64,000 nucleotides of DNA from JAPOXR01 sp965221935 (GTDB taxonomy: Bacteria > Pseudomonadota > Alphaproteobacteria > Rhodobacterales > Rhodobacteraceae). Numbering within the stretch: position 1 is the first letter of the stretch; each line of letters begins with the position of its first letter. Location: assembly GCA_965221935.1 (NCBI GenBank), contig CBDCSZ010000003.1:42021-106020 (forward strand). The letters run 5' to 3'. Positions 48,000 to 58,260 of the stretch are shown here, in pieces. Below the pieces are notes generated by a model. That model saw only the letters and a program-made list of their open reading frames with translations. It was not told where the DNA came from and searched no databases. Made by a program: the position numbers and the translations under genes.

Positions 48000-48242
48000 T
48001 TTATTTTCCCTGTTTCGTGCCTGCCGGGTGGGCCGTACCGTCTTGGACTTGATGGCAACTGTTTTTGCCGGGACCGCCAAGCGTTTTTTGGCCGACCTCT
48101 ATATGTCGCCGCTGACAAACCGTCTAGCATGCAACACCTGATCTGGCACAGGCTCAATTCCTGCTGTCGCCTCTGCTTCTGAGTTTTCGGCGCTGCCATG
48201 GCATGCCCGTAATTCATTCAACTGGCTTAGCCCGAATTTTTC

Positions 48243-48271
48243 AGTGCGCCGTGGAAAGGCGCGTTTTCCTT
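48243..48271 (+). terminator. Terminator-like hairpin just before the group II intron
   Basis: TGCGCC pairs with GGCGCG (one wobble) around GTGGAAA, followed by TTTTCCTT. No plus-strand gene precedes it, so its parent transcript is unknown. Some group II introns (class C) prefer to insert just 3' of terminators, which fits the intron 5' end at 48276. Confidence 0.4.
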
Positions 48272-48275
48272 GCGG

Positions 48276-48965
<690 letters not shown>

Positions 48966-50689
48966 CCTGAGGTTGCAAAACAGGGGAGACGCTGCTATAA
49001 GCTGTTGAATTGAATAAACAAACGGCTCAAACAGCGAGGTCTCCCCATGACGACAGTCTGTACCGGTCCGAAGCTCTCCTGTCAATCCCCGGACGGCGTC
49101 CGCCAGCCCCGCATCGAGGCCGATTTCTCGGGCGGAGCCATCACCTCAAACGCCGGAATCCTGCTTGCCGGCCTCGCGGCGCAGGGCATGAATCTGTTCG
49201 ACCGGCTGGGCGCGTGCTTCCGCGATCACCGCCGCCCGGATCTCACCGTGCACAGCTGCCGCAGCCTGGCGGGGCAGCGGGTGCTCGGCATTCTGCTCGG
49301 ACACGAGGATCTCAGCGACCACGAGGAGCTGCGGAAGGATCCGGCCCTGGGCTCCGTTCTGGGGCGCCTTGAGTCCCGGCGGGCGGACTGCGCCCCGCTG
49401 GCCGGCAAGAGCACGCTGAACCGGTTCGAGCTGTCCGCCGCCGGCGTCAACCCGTGGAAGGCCCGGAAGATTGCGGCCGGTTTCGGGAAGATGGACCGGC
49501 TGATGGCCGATCTCTTCATCGAGAAGCATGCGCGGCCGCCGGAGGAGATCGTGATCGACCTCGACGCCACCGACTTCGAGCTGCACGGCGGCCAGGAGCG
49601 GCGATTCTATCACGGGTATTACGATGAATACTGCTATCTGCCGCTGCTTTACTTCTGCGGCAGGGATCCGGTCATGGTCCGGCTGTGCGCCGCCGGCGGC
49701 GACCCGGCCGCCGGCGTCGAGGACGATCTTGAGACACTGGTGCGGCGGCTGCGCGCGCGCTGGCCCGGCACCCGCGTCATCCTGAGGACCGATTCCGGCT
49801 TCTGCCGGGAGTCCATCATGTCCTGGCGCGGGCGGACCGAGGGGGTCGATTACGTCATCGGCGTGGCCCGCAACGCCCGTCTGGAGGCGAAAACCGCGCG
49901 CCAGCTGCGCCGCTCGCGAAGCCGCGCCGCCGCGACCGGCGTGAAGTCGCGGCGGTTCCGCTCTTTCAGACACCGCACGCGGGACAGCTGGAGCCGGGCC
50001 CGCCGCGTGATCGGCAAGGCCGAGGCGCTGCCCGGACGCGGGGCGCCGAAATCAAACGCCCGCTTCATCGTCACCTCGCTGCCGGCCTCGGCGCATCCCG
50101 CCCGGAAGCTCTGCGAGGATTTCTATTGCGCGAGGGGCGACGCGGAAAACCGTGTGAAAGATTTGAAAACGGGCCTTTTCGCGGACCGCTGCTCGTCGAA
50201 CCTGTTCGGCGCCAATGCCCTGCGGCTCCGCTTCTCGGCCTTCGCCCACATCCTGCACAACCGCGTCGCGGCGGCCGCCGGAGGGAAGCTGGCCAGGGCC
50301 GCGCCGGAGACGCTGCGGCTGCGGCTGCTGAAGATCGGCGCCCGCGTCAGATTGTCGGTCCGGCGCATCCACTTCGCCCTGTCAGGAGCCTGCCCGGACC
50401 GGGCGGCCTTCGCCGCCGCCTGGATGAATCTCGCCCCCGACTGACCTCTCCTCAGCCCGGGGCAGCCTCTCAGACCGAAATCCCGCTGCGCCCCGCCGGG
50501 GGAGGCCCCGGCTCGCCCTTCCGCCGGAAAACGCGCCGCTCTGACGCCCGGTGACGGCTGAACCGGCCTCCCGGCGGTGAAAAATGACCGAAAAACGCCT
50601 CCGCCGGCCGCGGACACAGGCGGCGGCTCCAAAAACCGCCGGAAATCCCTCCCGCTCGGGCTTTCGCATTCAGGTTTGAGAAATGCAGG
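48966..50689 (+). mobile_element. IS1380-family insertion sequence
   Basis: The element carries one intact transposase. Its left end is CCTGAGGTTGCAAAAC at 48966. The right end, read inverted from 50689, is CCTGCATTTCTCAAAC; about 11 of 19 terminal positions match, and both start CCTG. I see no convincing target duplication. It abuts the group II intron on the left. Confidence 0.7.
49047..50444 (+). CDS. IS1380-family transposase
   Basis: The 465-residue DDE transposase is intact. It begins with the family-typical IEADFSGGAITSNAGILLA. Catalytic positions appear in VIDLDATDFELHGGQE, VILRTDSGFCRESIM and GDAENRVKDLKTGLFADR. With no frameshift, it is the only complete transposase in the window and may be active. 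A large antisense frame across it is a codon-bias shadow. Confidence 0.92.
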   Translation: MTTVCTGPKLSCQSPDGVRQPRIEADFSGGAITSNAGILLAGLAAQGMNLFDRLGACFRDHRRPDLTVHSCRSLAGQRVLGILLGHEDLSDHEELRKDPALGSVLGRLESRRADCAPLAGKSTLNRFELSAAGVNPWKARKIAAGFGKMDRLMADLFIEKHARPPEEIVIDLDATDFELHGGQERRFYHGYYDEYCYLPLLYFCGRDPVMVRLCAAGGDPAAGVEDDLETLVRRLRARWPGTRVILRTDSGFCRESIMSWRGRTEGVDYVIGVARNARLEAKTARQLRRSRSRAAATGVKSRRFRSFRHRTRDSWSRARRVIGKAEALPGRGAPKSNARFIVTSLPASAHPARKLCEDFYCARGDAENRVKDLKTGLFADRCSSNLFGANALRLRFSAFAHILHNRVAAAAGGKLARAAPETLRLRLLKIGARVRLSVRRIHFALSGACPDRAAFAAAWMNLAPD

Positions 50690-50940
50690 CTAGAAACAGA
50701 GGGTTCCATTTCTTGCCGTGGCGCGACATCATGCTCCCTGCCGCCCAAATGCGGCCTTATAAGGCGCGGAGCACACGTTCAAATCAAGGGCGCGCCGCCA
50801 ACGAGAATTGCCCTTGTTCCGGGTGCCCGTCTCATTTGGCATTCCGGGCCCGCGGCGACCCAAAAAATGATCCGGCATTGACTCCGTTCGACGAAATTCA
50901 GCCGGGCGGGCCTCAGTCACCTTCGACAAAGGCTGTGATC

Positions 50941-53022
50941 TTATTCGGGGCGATTGCCCTCGGTCGGCCCAGACTTCGCGGCGACGGCGTCCTCCGACGG
51001 CGTCTGCATGCCGTGCAGCTCGGCCACCGGAATGTGACAGCGGATCGCATGACCCAGTTCCGTCGGCCGCCAAGGTGGCGTCTCGTTGTCACAGATATCG
51101 CCGATACGCCGCGGGCAGCGGCGCTGGAAGGGGCATCCTTTGGCCGGGGGGAACAGATCGACCGCATCCTCGGCCGCAAGGACCGGCGCCGCGTCGGGAT
51201 CGGGCTCCTGCGCCGCGCCGAGCAGCACTTCGGTGTAGGGGTGGGAGGGGAAGCGATAGACCGTCTTTGACGGACCCATCTCGCAGAGCCTGCCTTGGTA
51301 GAGGACGGCCACACTATCGGCCAAGACGCGCACCACCGCCAAATCGTGAGAGACAAAGACATAGGTCGTCCGCTGATCGGTTTGAAGCTGGAACAATAAA
51401 TCCAGGACGGCGGCCTGGACCGATACGTCGAGTGCCGAGGTGACCTCGTCGCACAGAACGAGTTCGGGCTCGGCGGCAAAGGCGCGCGCCACTGCGACAC
51501 GCTGTTTTTCCCCTCCGGACAACTGGCTCGGCAGGCGCTCCAGATAATCCGCGCGCAGGCGCACCCGTTCCAGCAACGCCACGCTGCGCTCCCGCAATTC
51601 GTCGCCGTGAACACCGAAATAGAGTTTCAGGGGCTGAGCCAGGATCTCGGCCACCGTGTGCCGCGGGTTGAGGGAGGCATCCGGGTTCTGGAAGATGAGC
51701 TGAACGCGTCTCTGCAGGTCCTTCGCCCGCTCATCGACCGAGGTGTTCAGACTCTCGCTTTCCTCGTACGTGATGGTTCCGCTCTGCGGCGGCCAAAGGC
51801 CGGCGATGGCCCGAAGGATCGTCGACTTGCCGCTTCCGGATTCGCCCACCAGCCCGATGGTCTCGCCACGCCGTATCGTCAAATCGATCTTGTCGACGGT
51901 CGGCGTTGCATCGGATTGCCGGCCCAGGATTTGGTCAACGATGCCGGGCCTGGCATAGCTTATCGCCACGTTATCGAGCCGAAGAATGCTGTCCGTCTCG
52001 TCCAGGCTCGAGCGGTCGGGCCGTTTCGGCGGTTCCGGTGGTGGGAGTCGCTCGACCCGTTCGTGGAAATGGCAGCGAACGATTTCTTGCGCGGCCGCGG
52101 GCTCAAGCATGGGTCTTTCGTCTCGACAGCGTTGCTCCGCCATCGGACAGCGATCGACAAATCCACATCCCCGGCCAGCACCGCCGGGTGGCGGAGGCCT
52201 TCCGGGCATCGAGGCGGGCATGACCGCCTCCTTCAACCTGGGGATCGACAACAGCAGCCCGCGGGCATAGGGATGCGCTGGCTGCCTCAGCACTTGGCGC
52301 GCCGGACCTTCGAGCACGATCTCGCCTGCATACATGAAGGCGATACGGTGGCTGACCCGCGCAATGGCGCCCAGGTCGTGGCTGACATAGACCATCGCAG
52401 TTCCGGTCTCGGCCGCCAAATCACGCAACAACTCGAGGAAATGGGTTTGCGTGGTGACGTCGAGCCCGGTCGTCGGCTCGTCGAGCAACAGAACATCGGG
52501 CTCGCCCGCCAACGCCATGGCGATGGCAACGCGCTGCTGTTGACCGCCCGAAATCTCGTGGGGATAGCGTTCCAACAGTTCCTCCGGTTGCGGCAAACGC
52601 ACTTGCAGCAACAGGTCGATAACGCGTTCACGCCGCTGCTCTTTGGCGAGCTTGGTGTGCAGCATAACCGACTCGTAGATCTGCCGGCCGATCCTCGAAG
52701 TCGGCGTCAACGCCTGGCCGGCATTCTGTGGAATCAGGGCGAGCTCACCGCCGCGAATCTCCTCGAGGGCGCTATCGTCCATGTCGAACACATTGCGCCC
52801 TTGAAACAGGGATTCGCCTTCCAACGCCCTGAGGCCGGTTTTCAGGTAGCCCATCATGGCCAGGGCCAGAGTGCTCTTGCCGCAACCCGACTCTCCAACC
52901 AGTCCAATCGTCTCGCCCTCGCCGACCGCCAGGTCGATGTTCCGCAGGATTGGAATCACGAGCCCCGCTTGGCTGGTAAAGCCGACGCTGAGGTTTTTTA
53001 CTTTGACCAGTGGGTCGTCCAT
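50941..53022 (-). CDS. Oligopeptide-type ABC transporter, fused double ATPase (DppD-DppF type)
   Basis: The 693-residue protein joins two ABC ATPase domains of the peptide/nickel class. The first has Walker A GLVGESGCGKSTLALAMMG, signature EISGGQQQRVAIAMAL and Walker B VLLLDEPTTGLD. The second has GLVGESGSGKSTILRAIAG, LSGGEKQRVAVARAF and LVLCDEVTSALD. Both end in the Cys-containing oligopeptide-binding tail (GCGFVDRCPMAEQRC; GCPFQRRCPRR). It powers the permease pair encoded just upstream. The long frame upstream of 53022 is not coding. It is the last gene of the operon. Confidence 0.93.
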   Translation of the reverse strand: MDDPLVKVKNLSVGFTSQAGLVIPILRNIDLAVGEGETIGLVGESGCGKSTLALAMMGYLKTGLRALEGESLFQGRNVFDMDDSALEEIRGGELALIPQNAGQALTPTSRIGRQIYESVMLHTKLAKEQRRERVIDLLLQVRLPQPEELLERYPHEISGGQQQRVAIAMALAGEPDVLLLDEPTTGLDVTTQTHFLELLRDLAAETGTAMVYVSHDLGAIARVSHRIAFMYAGEIVLEGPARQVLRQPAHPYARGLLLSIPRLKEAVMPASMPGRPPPPGGAGRGCGFVDRCPMAEQRCRDERPMLEPAAAQEIVRCHFHERVERLPPPEPPKRPDRSSLDETDSILRLDNVAISYARPGIVDQILGRQSDATPTVDKIDLTIRRGETIGLVGESGSGKSTILRAIAGLWPPQSGTITYEESESLNTSVDERAKDLQRRVQLIFQNPDASLNPRHTVAEILAQPLKLYFGVHGDELRERSVALLERVRLRADYLERLPSQLSGGEKQRVAVARAFAAEPELVLCDEVTSALDVSVQAAVLDLLFQLQTDQRTTYVFVSHDLAVVRVLADSVAVLYQGRLCEMGPSKTVYRFPSHPYTEVLLGAAQEPDPDAAPVLAAEDAVDLFPPAKGCPFQRRCPRRIGDICDNETPPWRPTELGHAIRCHIPVAELHGMQTPSEDAVAAKSGPTEGNRPE

Positions 53023-53030
53023 CGCGAGAC

Positions 53031-53933
53031 CTAAACGGGAGCCCTTTGGGCTCGATCGATACCCAAAGCCTTGGCCAGCGCGTCGGCGCTCAAGTTGATC
53101 CCGACAATCAACGAGCTGAGCGCAGCGAGAGGCGCCAGCGCTACCCACGGCGCGAGCCACATGAAGCTGCGCGCGTCGGAAATCATCAGGCCCCAATCCG
53201 GCGTAGGCGGCGTGAAACCGAACCCGAGAAAAGACAGCGAGCTGAACGTCAACAACATCCAGGACCAACGCATGGCGCCTTCGACCAGCAGAACATCGAG
53301 CACATTGGGTAAGAGCTCTCGTCTCACGATGGTGGACCAAGCCTCGCCTCGCGCCCGGGCGGCCGTCACGAAGTCGAGCGCCACCACATCATGCGTTGCC
53401 GCTCGCGCCATCCGCACGACCGGGATGCCGTAGAAAAATGCCAGGGTGGGAATCAGCACGGCGTAGCCGAGCCCCACCACGGAAACGATCAAGAGCAGGA
53501 ACAGGATCCAAGGAAGGGCGAGAAAGGCATCGACGATACGCATTAAGAGGTCATCGAGCCGCCCGCCGACGAGGCCAAGCAGGATGCCCAACAGACCGCC
53601 CCAGGTGACGGTGAGCACCGTCGAGATGCTCGTCACGAACAACGCCTGCCGCCCCCCGAGCATGGTCCGCGTGAGGGTGTCGCGTCCAAGATTATCCGTG
53701 CCGAGCCAGTGCTCGGAGGAGGGCCCGCTAAGGATGAGCTGAGCGTTCAGCTCTTTGAAATCGTAAGGCACGATCACCGGCGATACGATCGCCAGGACGA
53801 TGTGGAAACCCAAGATTATGAGGCCCAAGAGGCCCGAAGGCCGAGAGGCCATCGCTGACAGGACAGTCAGCAATGTGACGAACGCAGTTTTCCGCCTGGC
53901 GGAGTCTGTGTTGCTCGTGGTTGTCATGGTCAC
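53031..53933 (-). CDS. Oligopeptide-type ABC transporter permease (DppC type)
   Basis: The 300-residue membrane protein has six hydrophobic segments, an N-terminal cytosolic stretch, HWLGTDNLGRDTLTRTMLGG, and the ATPase-contact EAA loop around DFVTAARARGEAWSTIVRRE. The GTG at 53933 overlaps the preceding permease stop as GTGA; an ATG lies two codons on. It pairs with the DppB-type permease. Confidence 0.93.
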   Translation of the reverse strand: MTMTTTSNTDSARRKTAFVTLLTVLSAMASRPSGLLGLIILGFHIVLAIVSPVIVPYDFKELNAQLILSGPSSEHWLGTDNLGRDTLTRTMLGGRQALFVTSISTVLTVTWGGLLGILLGLVGGRLDDLLMRIVDAFLALPWILFLLLIVSVVGLGYAVLIPTLAFFYGIPVVRMARAATHDVVALDFVTAARARGEAWSTIVRRELLPNVLDVLLVEGAMRWSWMLLTFSSLSFLGFGFTPPTPDWGLMISDARSFMWLAPWVALAPLAALSSLIVGINLSADALAKALGIDRAQRAPV

Positions 53934-54883
53934 TGGGTTCGCATCGTCCTAAGCCTTGGATTGGCCACCATAGTCAACAAATCCGCGAAGAGGTTCAGGC
54001 CGACGTAGATGGTCGCCAGGATCAGCGCGACGGCCTGCACCATCGCGAGGTCACGGTCAGATATGGCATCAATCGTCAAGCGGCCGAGCCCGGGATAGTT
54101 GAAGACCACCTCGATGACGACGGTGCCCGTCAGCAGCCATGCAATCGTCAGGGCGACAAGGTTGATAGTCGGCAACAGAGCGTTCGGCAGCACGTGCATG
54201 AAAACCATCCGCCAGTAGGGAACACCCTTCAGTCGTGCCATCTGGACGTAGTCACTTTCCATTACGTCGATCACGCTGGTGCGGACCATGCGCAATATGT
54301 GCGCCGTCAAAACAAGCGCGAGTGCAACGATGGGCAGTAAGATGTCCGACAGGAATTCGAAAAGCGGCGCGTTGGGTGGCGTCGTTACGATCCCGGGAAG
54401 CCATCCAAGCCAGACGCCAAACAACAGAATCAATATCGTGGCGGTCGCGAACTCCGGTATTGTCATGGCGAAGATCGCCGTGGTGGATATCCACAGGTCC
54501 ACCGGACGATCTCGCCGTAGGCCCGAAATAATCCCGAGCAGCACCGCGATCGGAATGCCTATGATCGACGCGGCCAAGCCGAGAACCATCGTATTGCGAA
54601 GACGCGTGCCGATGATGTCGGAGATCGGCTTCTTGCGCTTGAGGGAGATTCCGAGGTCGCCTTGGACCGCAGCGGCAGTCCATTCGGCGTAGCGGGTCAG
54701 GGCAGGGCGCTCGAGCCCGAAATCCCTGCGGCAATTCTCCAGGCGCGTCCCTTGGGCCATCCGTCCCAGATAGGCGGTGCAGGCATCGCCGGGCAAGGCC
54801 TCCACGGCCACAAACACGATGCCAGAGACCAGCACGAGCGTGAGAAGCCCGAGCGCCAGTCTGCGAACGACTAGTCTGAACAT
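53930..54883 (-). CDS. Oligopeptide-type ABC transporter permease (DppB type)
   Basis: The 317-residue membrane protein starts with the typical LALGLLTLVLVSGIVFVAV helix. Its EAA loop is ESDYVQMARLKGVPYWRMVF, and it ends VGLNLFADLLTMVANPRLR as DppB proteins do. It overlaps the next permease gene by 4 bp. A 219-bp gap separates it from the upstream nuclease-like gene. Confidence 0.93.
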   Translation of the reverse strand: MFRLVVRRLALGLLTLVLVSGIVFVAVEALPGDACTAYLGRMAQGTRLENCRRDFGLERPALTRYAEWTAAAVQGDLGISLKRKKPISDIIGTRLRNTMVLGLAASIIGIPIAVLLGIISGLRRDRPVDLWISTTAIFAMTIPEFATATILILLFGVWLGWLPGIVTTPPNAPLFEFLSDILLPIVALALVLTAHILRMVRTSVIDVMESDYVQMARLKGVPYWRMVFMHVLPNALLPTINLVALTIAWLLTGTVVIEVVFNYPGLGRLTIDAISDRDLAMVQAVALILATIYVGLNLFADLLTMVANPRLRTMRTQ

Positions 54884-55102
54884 ATGGACCCCGATTCACG
54901 GCTGCAGCGATAAGATCGAACCAGGGTCAGATGGCCCCGTTTCTCATGTGCGTGTGCCGTTTGTTCTCGACGAAACTCGGCTTCGGGCCCGCATGCCCCC
55001 TTCCCGCGATCTACCGGTTCTATTTTACCGAAAATCGAGTGACCCAAAAGATCAGTTGACGAACCCGGGGCATGAAGGCGATGGGGTCGGGTCCACAACG
55101 AA

Positions 55103-56026
55103 TCAGAGGTCCAGCTCGACCCAATAGGGCCGATGATCCGAGCCATCCGCAGCTTCGTCAACCCAAGCGCGCTTGACTCTGTGCGCCAGGTCAGGGGTAA
55201 CAAAGCAATAATCCAGCGTCACACCATGGCCGGGCGCACGATCCGGCGGATCGGGCAGCCAAGTGACGCGATCACCGGAGCGATCGTTCACCACCGTCCA
55301 GCTATCGACAAAGCCGTCCAAATGCCCGACCCGACCAAAGCCAGGATCAATTCCCCCAACCATCCGGACATACTCTTCACTTTCGGGCTGACTGTTGAAG
55401 TCGCCCATGACAATTGCCTCTTTTGGCATGAGCGGCGGAGCTTCATCGTTGTGCCACCCGAGTTTCTTGCGATGCTGGGCCTCGGCCGGATCTGCCTTTG
55501 CGCTATCTCCGGTCCAGGCGCCACCACTCACCTGCGCGTCTCGGTGGAATTCGAGCAACCGGTCAATCTGCAAGAGCCGTTCCCGGCTCGAGACCCCGGA
55601 AAGATGGAGGGAATAGACCCTGAGCGACCCTGATGAGGGCAGGTCAATGACGCCCTCAATCGCCCCCATGTTCATGTTGAAATAATCTACCGTACCGAGC
55701 TTCGGAAACACAATGAGCCGAGAGGAACGAATGGGCCAGCGAGACAGCATCATCGGTTCTTGTTGGCGACGGCGATCGAAAACGGTGCCATGTTCATCAC
55801 GCTCGCTGGCGTCCATGTCAAACGCTGGACAGAAGACCAAATTGAACTCCTTCAGATGACCACGAAGGATTTCCGGTTGATCGCTGCCACCACTGCGTTT
55901 CCAGAAACGCTCAACTTCTTGCAAACAAACGATGTCGGCGTCACGCACGGTATCGGCGATTCGACCAAGATCAATTTGCTGGTCGAGCCCCAGTCCGAAA
56001 CGAATGTTGCAGGAAACGAGCTTCAT
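55103..56026 (-). CDS. Endonuclease/exonuclease/phosphatase-family enzyme
   Basis: The 307-residue protein has the full EEP catalytic set: LVSCNIRFG, IVCLQEVERF with the metal-binding Glu, YSLHLSG, IVMGDFNSQPES with Asp/Asn, and DGSDHRPYWVEL with the terminal Asp-His. It lacks a signal peptide, so it should be cytosolic. The family includes nucleases, sphingomyelinases and inositol/phosphodiester phosphatases. Its place between the binding protein and permease genes of one ABC operon hints at a phosphodiester-containing substrate; that is inference. Confidence 0.87.
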   Translation of the reverse strand: MKLVSCNIRFGLGLDQQIDLGRIADTVRDADIVCLQEVERFWKRSGGSDQPEILRGHLKEFNLVFCPAFDMDASERDEHGTVFDRRRQQEPMMLSRWPIRSSRLIVFPKLGTVDYFNMNMGAIEGVIDLPSSGSLRVYSLHLSGVSSRERLLQIDRLLEFHRDAQVSGGAWTGDSAKADPAEAQHRKKLGWHNDEAPPLMPKEAIVMGDFNSQPESEEYVRMVGGIDPGFGRVGHLDGFVDSWTVVNDRSGDRVTWLPDPPDRAPGHGVTLDYCFVTPDLAHRVKRAWVDEAADGSDHRPYWVELDL

Positions 56027-56252
56027 CGTGTCTTCCTATAACGTTTGCCATGAACGCGCCTGAGCATCTTGCGAGGAATGCCTCGCGCGGCGTAGGAACG
56101 GCCATCGGTCATCCGTCATGACCGGCGGCATTTAGTCGTTTTCCATTCTAACGGAACCGGCCCGCCCGCCCCGACGACCCCCCATTTCGAGAATGGCTTG
56201 GCTGATCGGGAGGGGAGCGGGCCGGAACCGGTCCACAAAAATGGAAAATGCT

Positions 56253-57746
56253 TTATTCGCTCACGTGCACCAGGTGGTAGCGGACGGCGTCGGCGCTCAC
56301 TGGCTCCAAGCCCGAAACCCGCGCGCTCGTGACAACGATCTGATTGACGTGGAAGGGAATGAACGATCCGCCCTCCTCGTAAAGGATCCTCTGCAGCTCA
56401 TGGAACAGAGCCGTGCGTTTCTCGCGGTCGAGCTCTTGGCGTGCGTTGTCCAGCTTCTTATCGAATTCGGGACGGTTCCAGTAGGTCTCGTTCCAGGACG
56501 CGCCGCCGCGGTAAGCTTCGTTTAGGATCTGATCGGCGGGTCTCTGGCCCCAGCTGGTCGTCGATGCTGGCACCTTCATCCAAACGTCCGTCCAATAGCC
56601 GTCTGGCGGGGCCTTCACCAGATTGACCTTGATGCCGGCCTGAGCGACCTGTTCCTGGTAGACCTGCACAAAATCGATCCAGTAGGGTATAAGATCGCTG
56701 GTGTGGACTTCGATTTCGATGCCGTCGGGATAACCGGCCTCGGCGAGCAGCCGCTTGGCCTCGTCGATCTGCTGCGGGCAGTCGATGTTCGCGCGATATT
56801 GATCGCCCGTCCACACCGGGTGATCACAGGAAACGACGCCGCCGCCAGGGCCAGCAACGAGGTCGATTATGGCCTGACGATCGGTTGCTATGCGCAGCGC
56901 CTTACGGACGCGGGCATCGGTGAAAGGCTCGGTGTCGGTTCGGAAGGCGATGGCCCCCCGCCAATCGCCCGAGGGCACGTACTGCACCTTGAACTTCGGG
57001 TTGTTTTCGAAAAGCACCTTCTCTTTTGGGGTAACAAAGCGATACATGTCGATTTGGCCGCTTAGCAACGCTTGCACGCGCGCCTGCGAATCTGGGATCG
57101 AGATGATCTCGACGGTCTCGATGCCCGGTGGTCCCTCCCAATAGTCGGGGTTCGCCTTCAGGACCGTCGTGCCTTCAGGATCAAGCGTTTCTAGAATAAA
57201 CGGCCCGGTCCCTATGCCCGTCTGCCCGATTGTGTCGCCCGAGCCTTCCGGAGTCATCCGAACGCGATAATCCATTATCAGCATTGGGAAATCCGCATGG
57301 GGCGCGGACAGCGAGACCCTCACGGTTGATGGATCGACGGCCTCGAAAGACTCCATGATCGCAAGCACGGAGGCGACGGGCGAATCAAGCTCGGGGTCCT
57401 TGATCCGGCTCAACAGGTCAACCACATCGCCCGAGTCGAAGTCGGACCCATCGTGGAATTTGACCCCTTCACGCAGTTTGAACGTCCATTCGGTCGCGCT
57501 GTCGTTTGCCGACCACGACACCGCCAGAGCGGGGCTCGGCTCTCCCGACCCGCTTGGCCGAACCAGACGATTCGACGTGATTTCTATGACAGGGCCGAAG
57601 CGGTTCGGACTGAGCGGATCGGCGTTTTCCGCACCGCCTTGCCCAAGATTGTGACTAATGCGGAATGTTCCGCTTTGCGCATGTGCCACTGTTATCGGCA
57701 GCGCCGCAATGACGGCCGCTGCAATGAAGATGCCCAGCTTGGTCAT
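56253..57746 (-). CDS. ABC transporter substrate-binding protein, SBP_bac_5 (peptide/opine/nickel) family
   Basis: The 497-residue precursor has a signal peptide (LGIFIAAAVIAALPITVAHA, cleavage after AHA). The mature part matches the oligopeptide-binding family: FKLREGVKFHDGSDFDSGDV, GTGPFILETLDPEGTTVLKA, PFTDARVRKALRIATDRQAI. It acts in the periplasm, giving substrate to the permeases. ATG at 57746 follows GGGAGGAC; upstream sequence in frame is not homologous. It is the first gene of the operon, so the promoter lies in 57747-57873, right next to the IS. Confidence 0.93.
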   Translation of the reverse strand: MTKLGIFIAAAVIAALPITVAHAQSGTFRISHNLGQGGAENADPLSPNRFGPVIEITSNRLVRPSGSGEPSPALAVSWSANDSATEWTFKLREGVKFHDGSDFDSGDVVDLLSRIKDPELDSPVASVLAIMESFEAVDPSTVRVSLSAPHADFPMLIMDYRVRMTPEGSGDTIGQTGIGTGPFILETLDPEGTTVLKANPDYWEGPPGIETVEIISIPDSQARVQALLSGQIDMYRFVTPKEKVLFENNPKFKVQYVPSGDWRGAIAFRTDTEPFTDARVRKALRIATDRQAIIDLVAGPGGGVVSCDHPVWTGDQYRANIDCPQQIDEAKRLLAEAGYPDGIEIEVHTSDLIPYWIDFVQVYQEQVAQAGIKVNLVKAPPDGYWTDVWMKVPASTTSWGQRPADQILNEAYRGGASWNETYWNRPEFDKKLDNARQELDREKRTALFHELQRILYEEGGSFIPFHVNQIVVTSARVSGLEPVSADAVRYHLVHVSE

Positions 57747-57885
57747 GATGTCCTCCCAGTTCTTGATTCCGATGCATCGCCATCCGACATTTCGCGGATG
57801 ATCGCCTCGGATTGAGTGAAAAACAAAGTATAGCACAGAATAACCCTGTGGTGGAAGGAGAGCACCAAAAAAACAGTAATTCCAA

Positions 57886-58253
57886 TTATGCGTTCACATC
57901 GGTTTTTTCTTCATTTTCGGCTGCGTTTCCGGGCGGATTTCTACTGTGTTTCGGCGGAAGGGGCGGGGCTGCCGGTTCCGGCTGCGGAGGCTGTTCCGGC
58001 AGCTCGCCGGTGATGATTGTCCGCATCACGGCGTCCCAGCCGTCGTGCACCGGCGTAAACGGCCAGGAACTTTATGTTGTCAAGAAGCCGGCAGCGGGCG
58101 GCGAGCTTTGCCCGGGCCTCCCGCCAGCTTTCGCAGACCAGGTCGCAGGCGCTCTGCATCAGGAACGCGATCAGGTTGAAGGTCGCCAGCAGGCTGGGAC
58201 AGGGTTTCTTTGCCGTGCCCGAAGTTGTGCTCGAGATGGTATCCGTCCTTGGA
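57886..58253 (-). pseudogene. C-terminal piece of the interrupted DDE transposase
   Basis: Read from the junction it gives SKDGYHLEHNFGHGKETLS, then after a one-base shift at CCC (plus GGG 58196-58198) LLATFNLIAFLMQSACDLV. After another shift near 58058-58066 it gives PVHDGWDAVMRTIITGELPE. The stop overlaps the left inverted repeat. It joins to the N-terminal piece at 61544. Two frameshifts on top of the insertion make it certainly dead. Confidence 0.82.
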
Positions 58254-58260
58254 TTTGATT

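Noticed and set aside
48966..50689. Target-site duplication of IS1380
   Set aside because: Flanks (ACTA left, CTAG right) do not match; the ends may be off by a base or a later deletion occurred.
51607..53034. 475-codon frame antisense to the double ATPase
   Set aside because: The minus strand carries two complete ABC domains.
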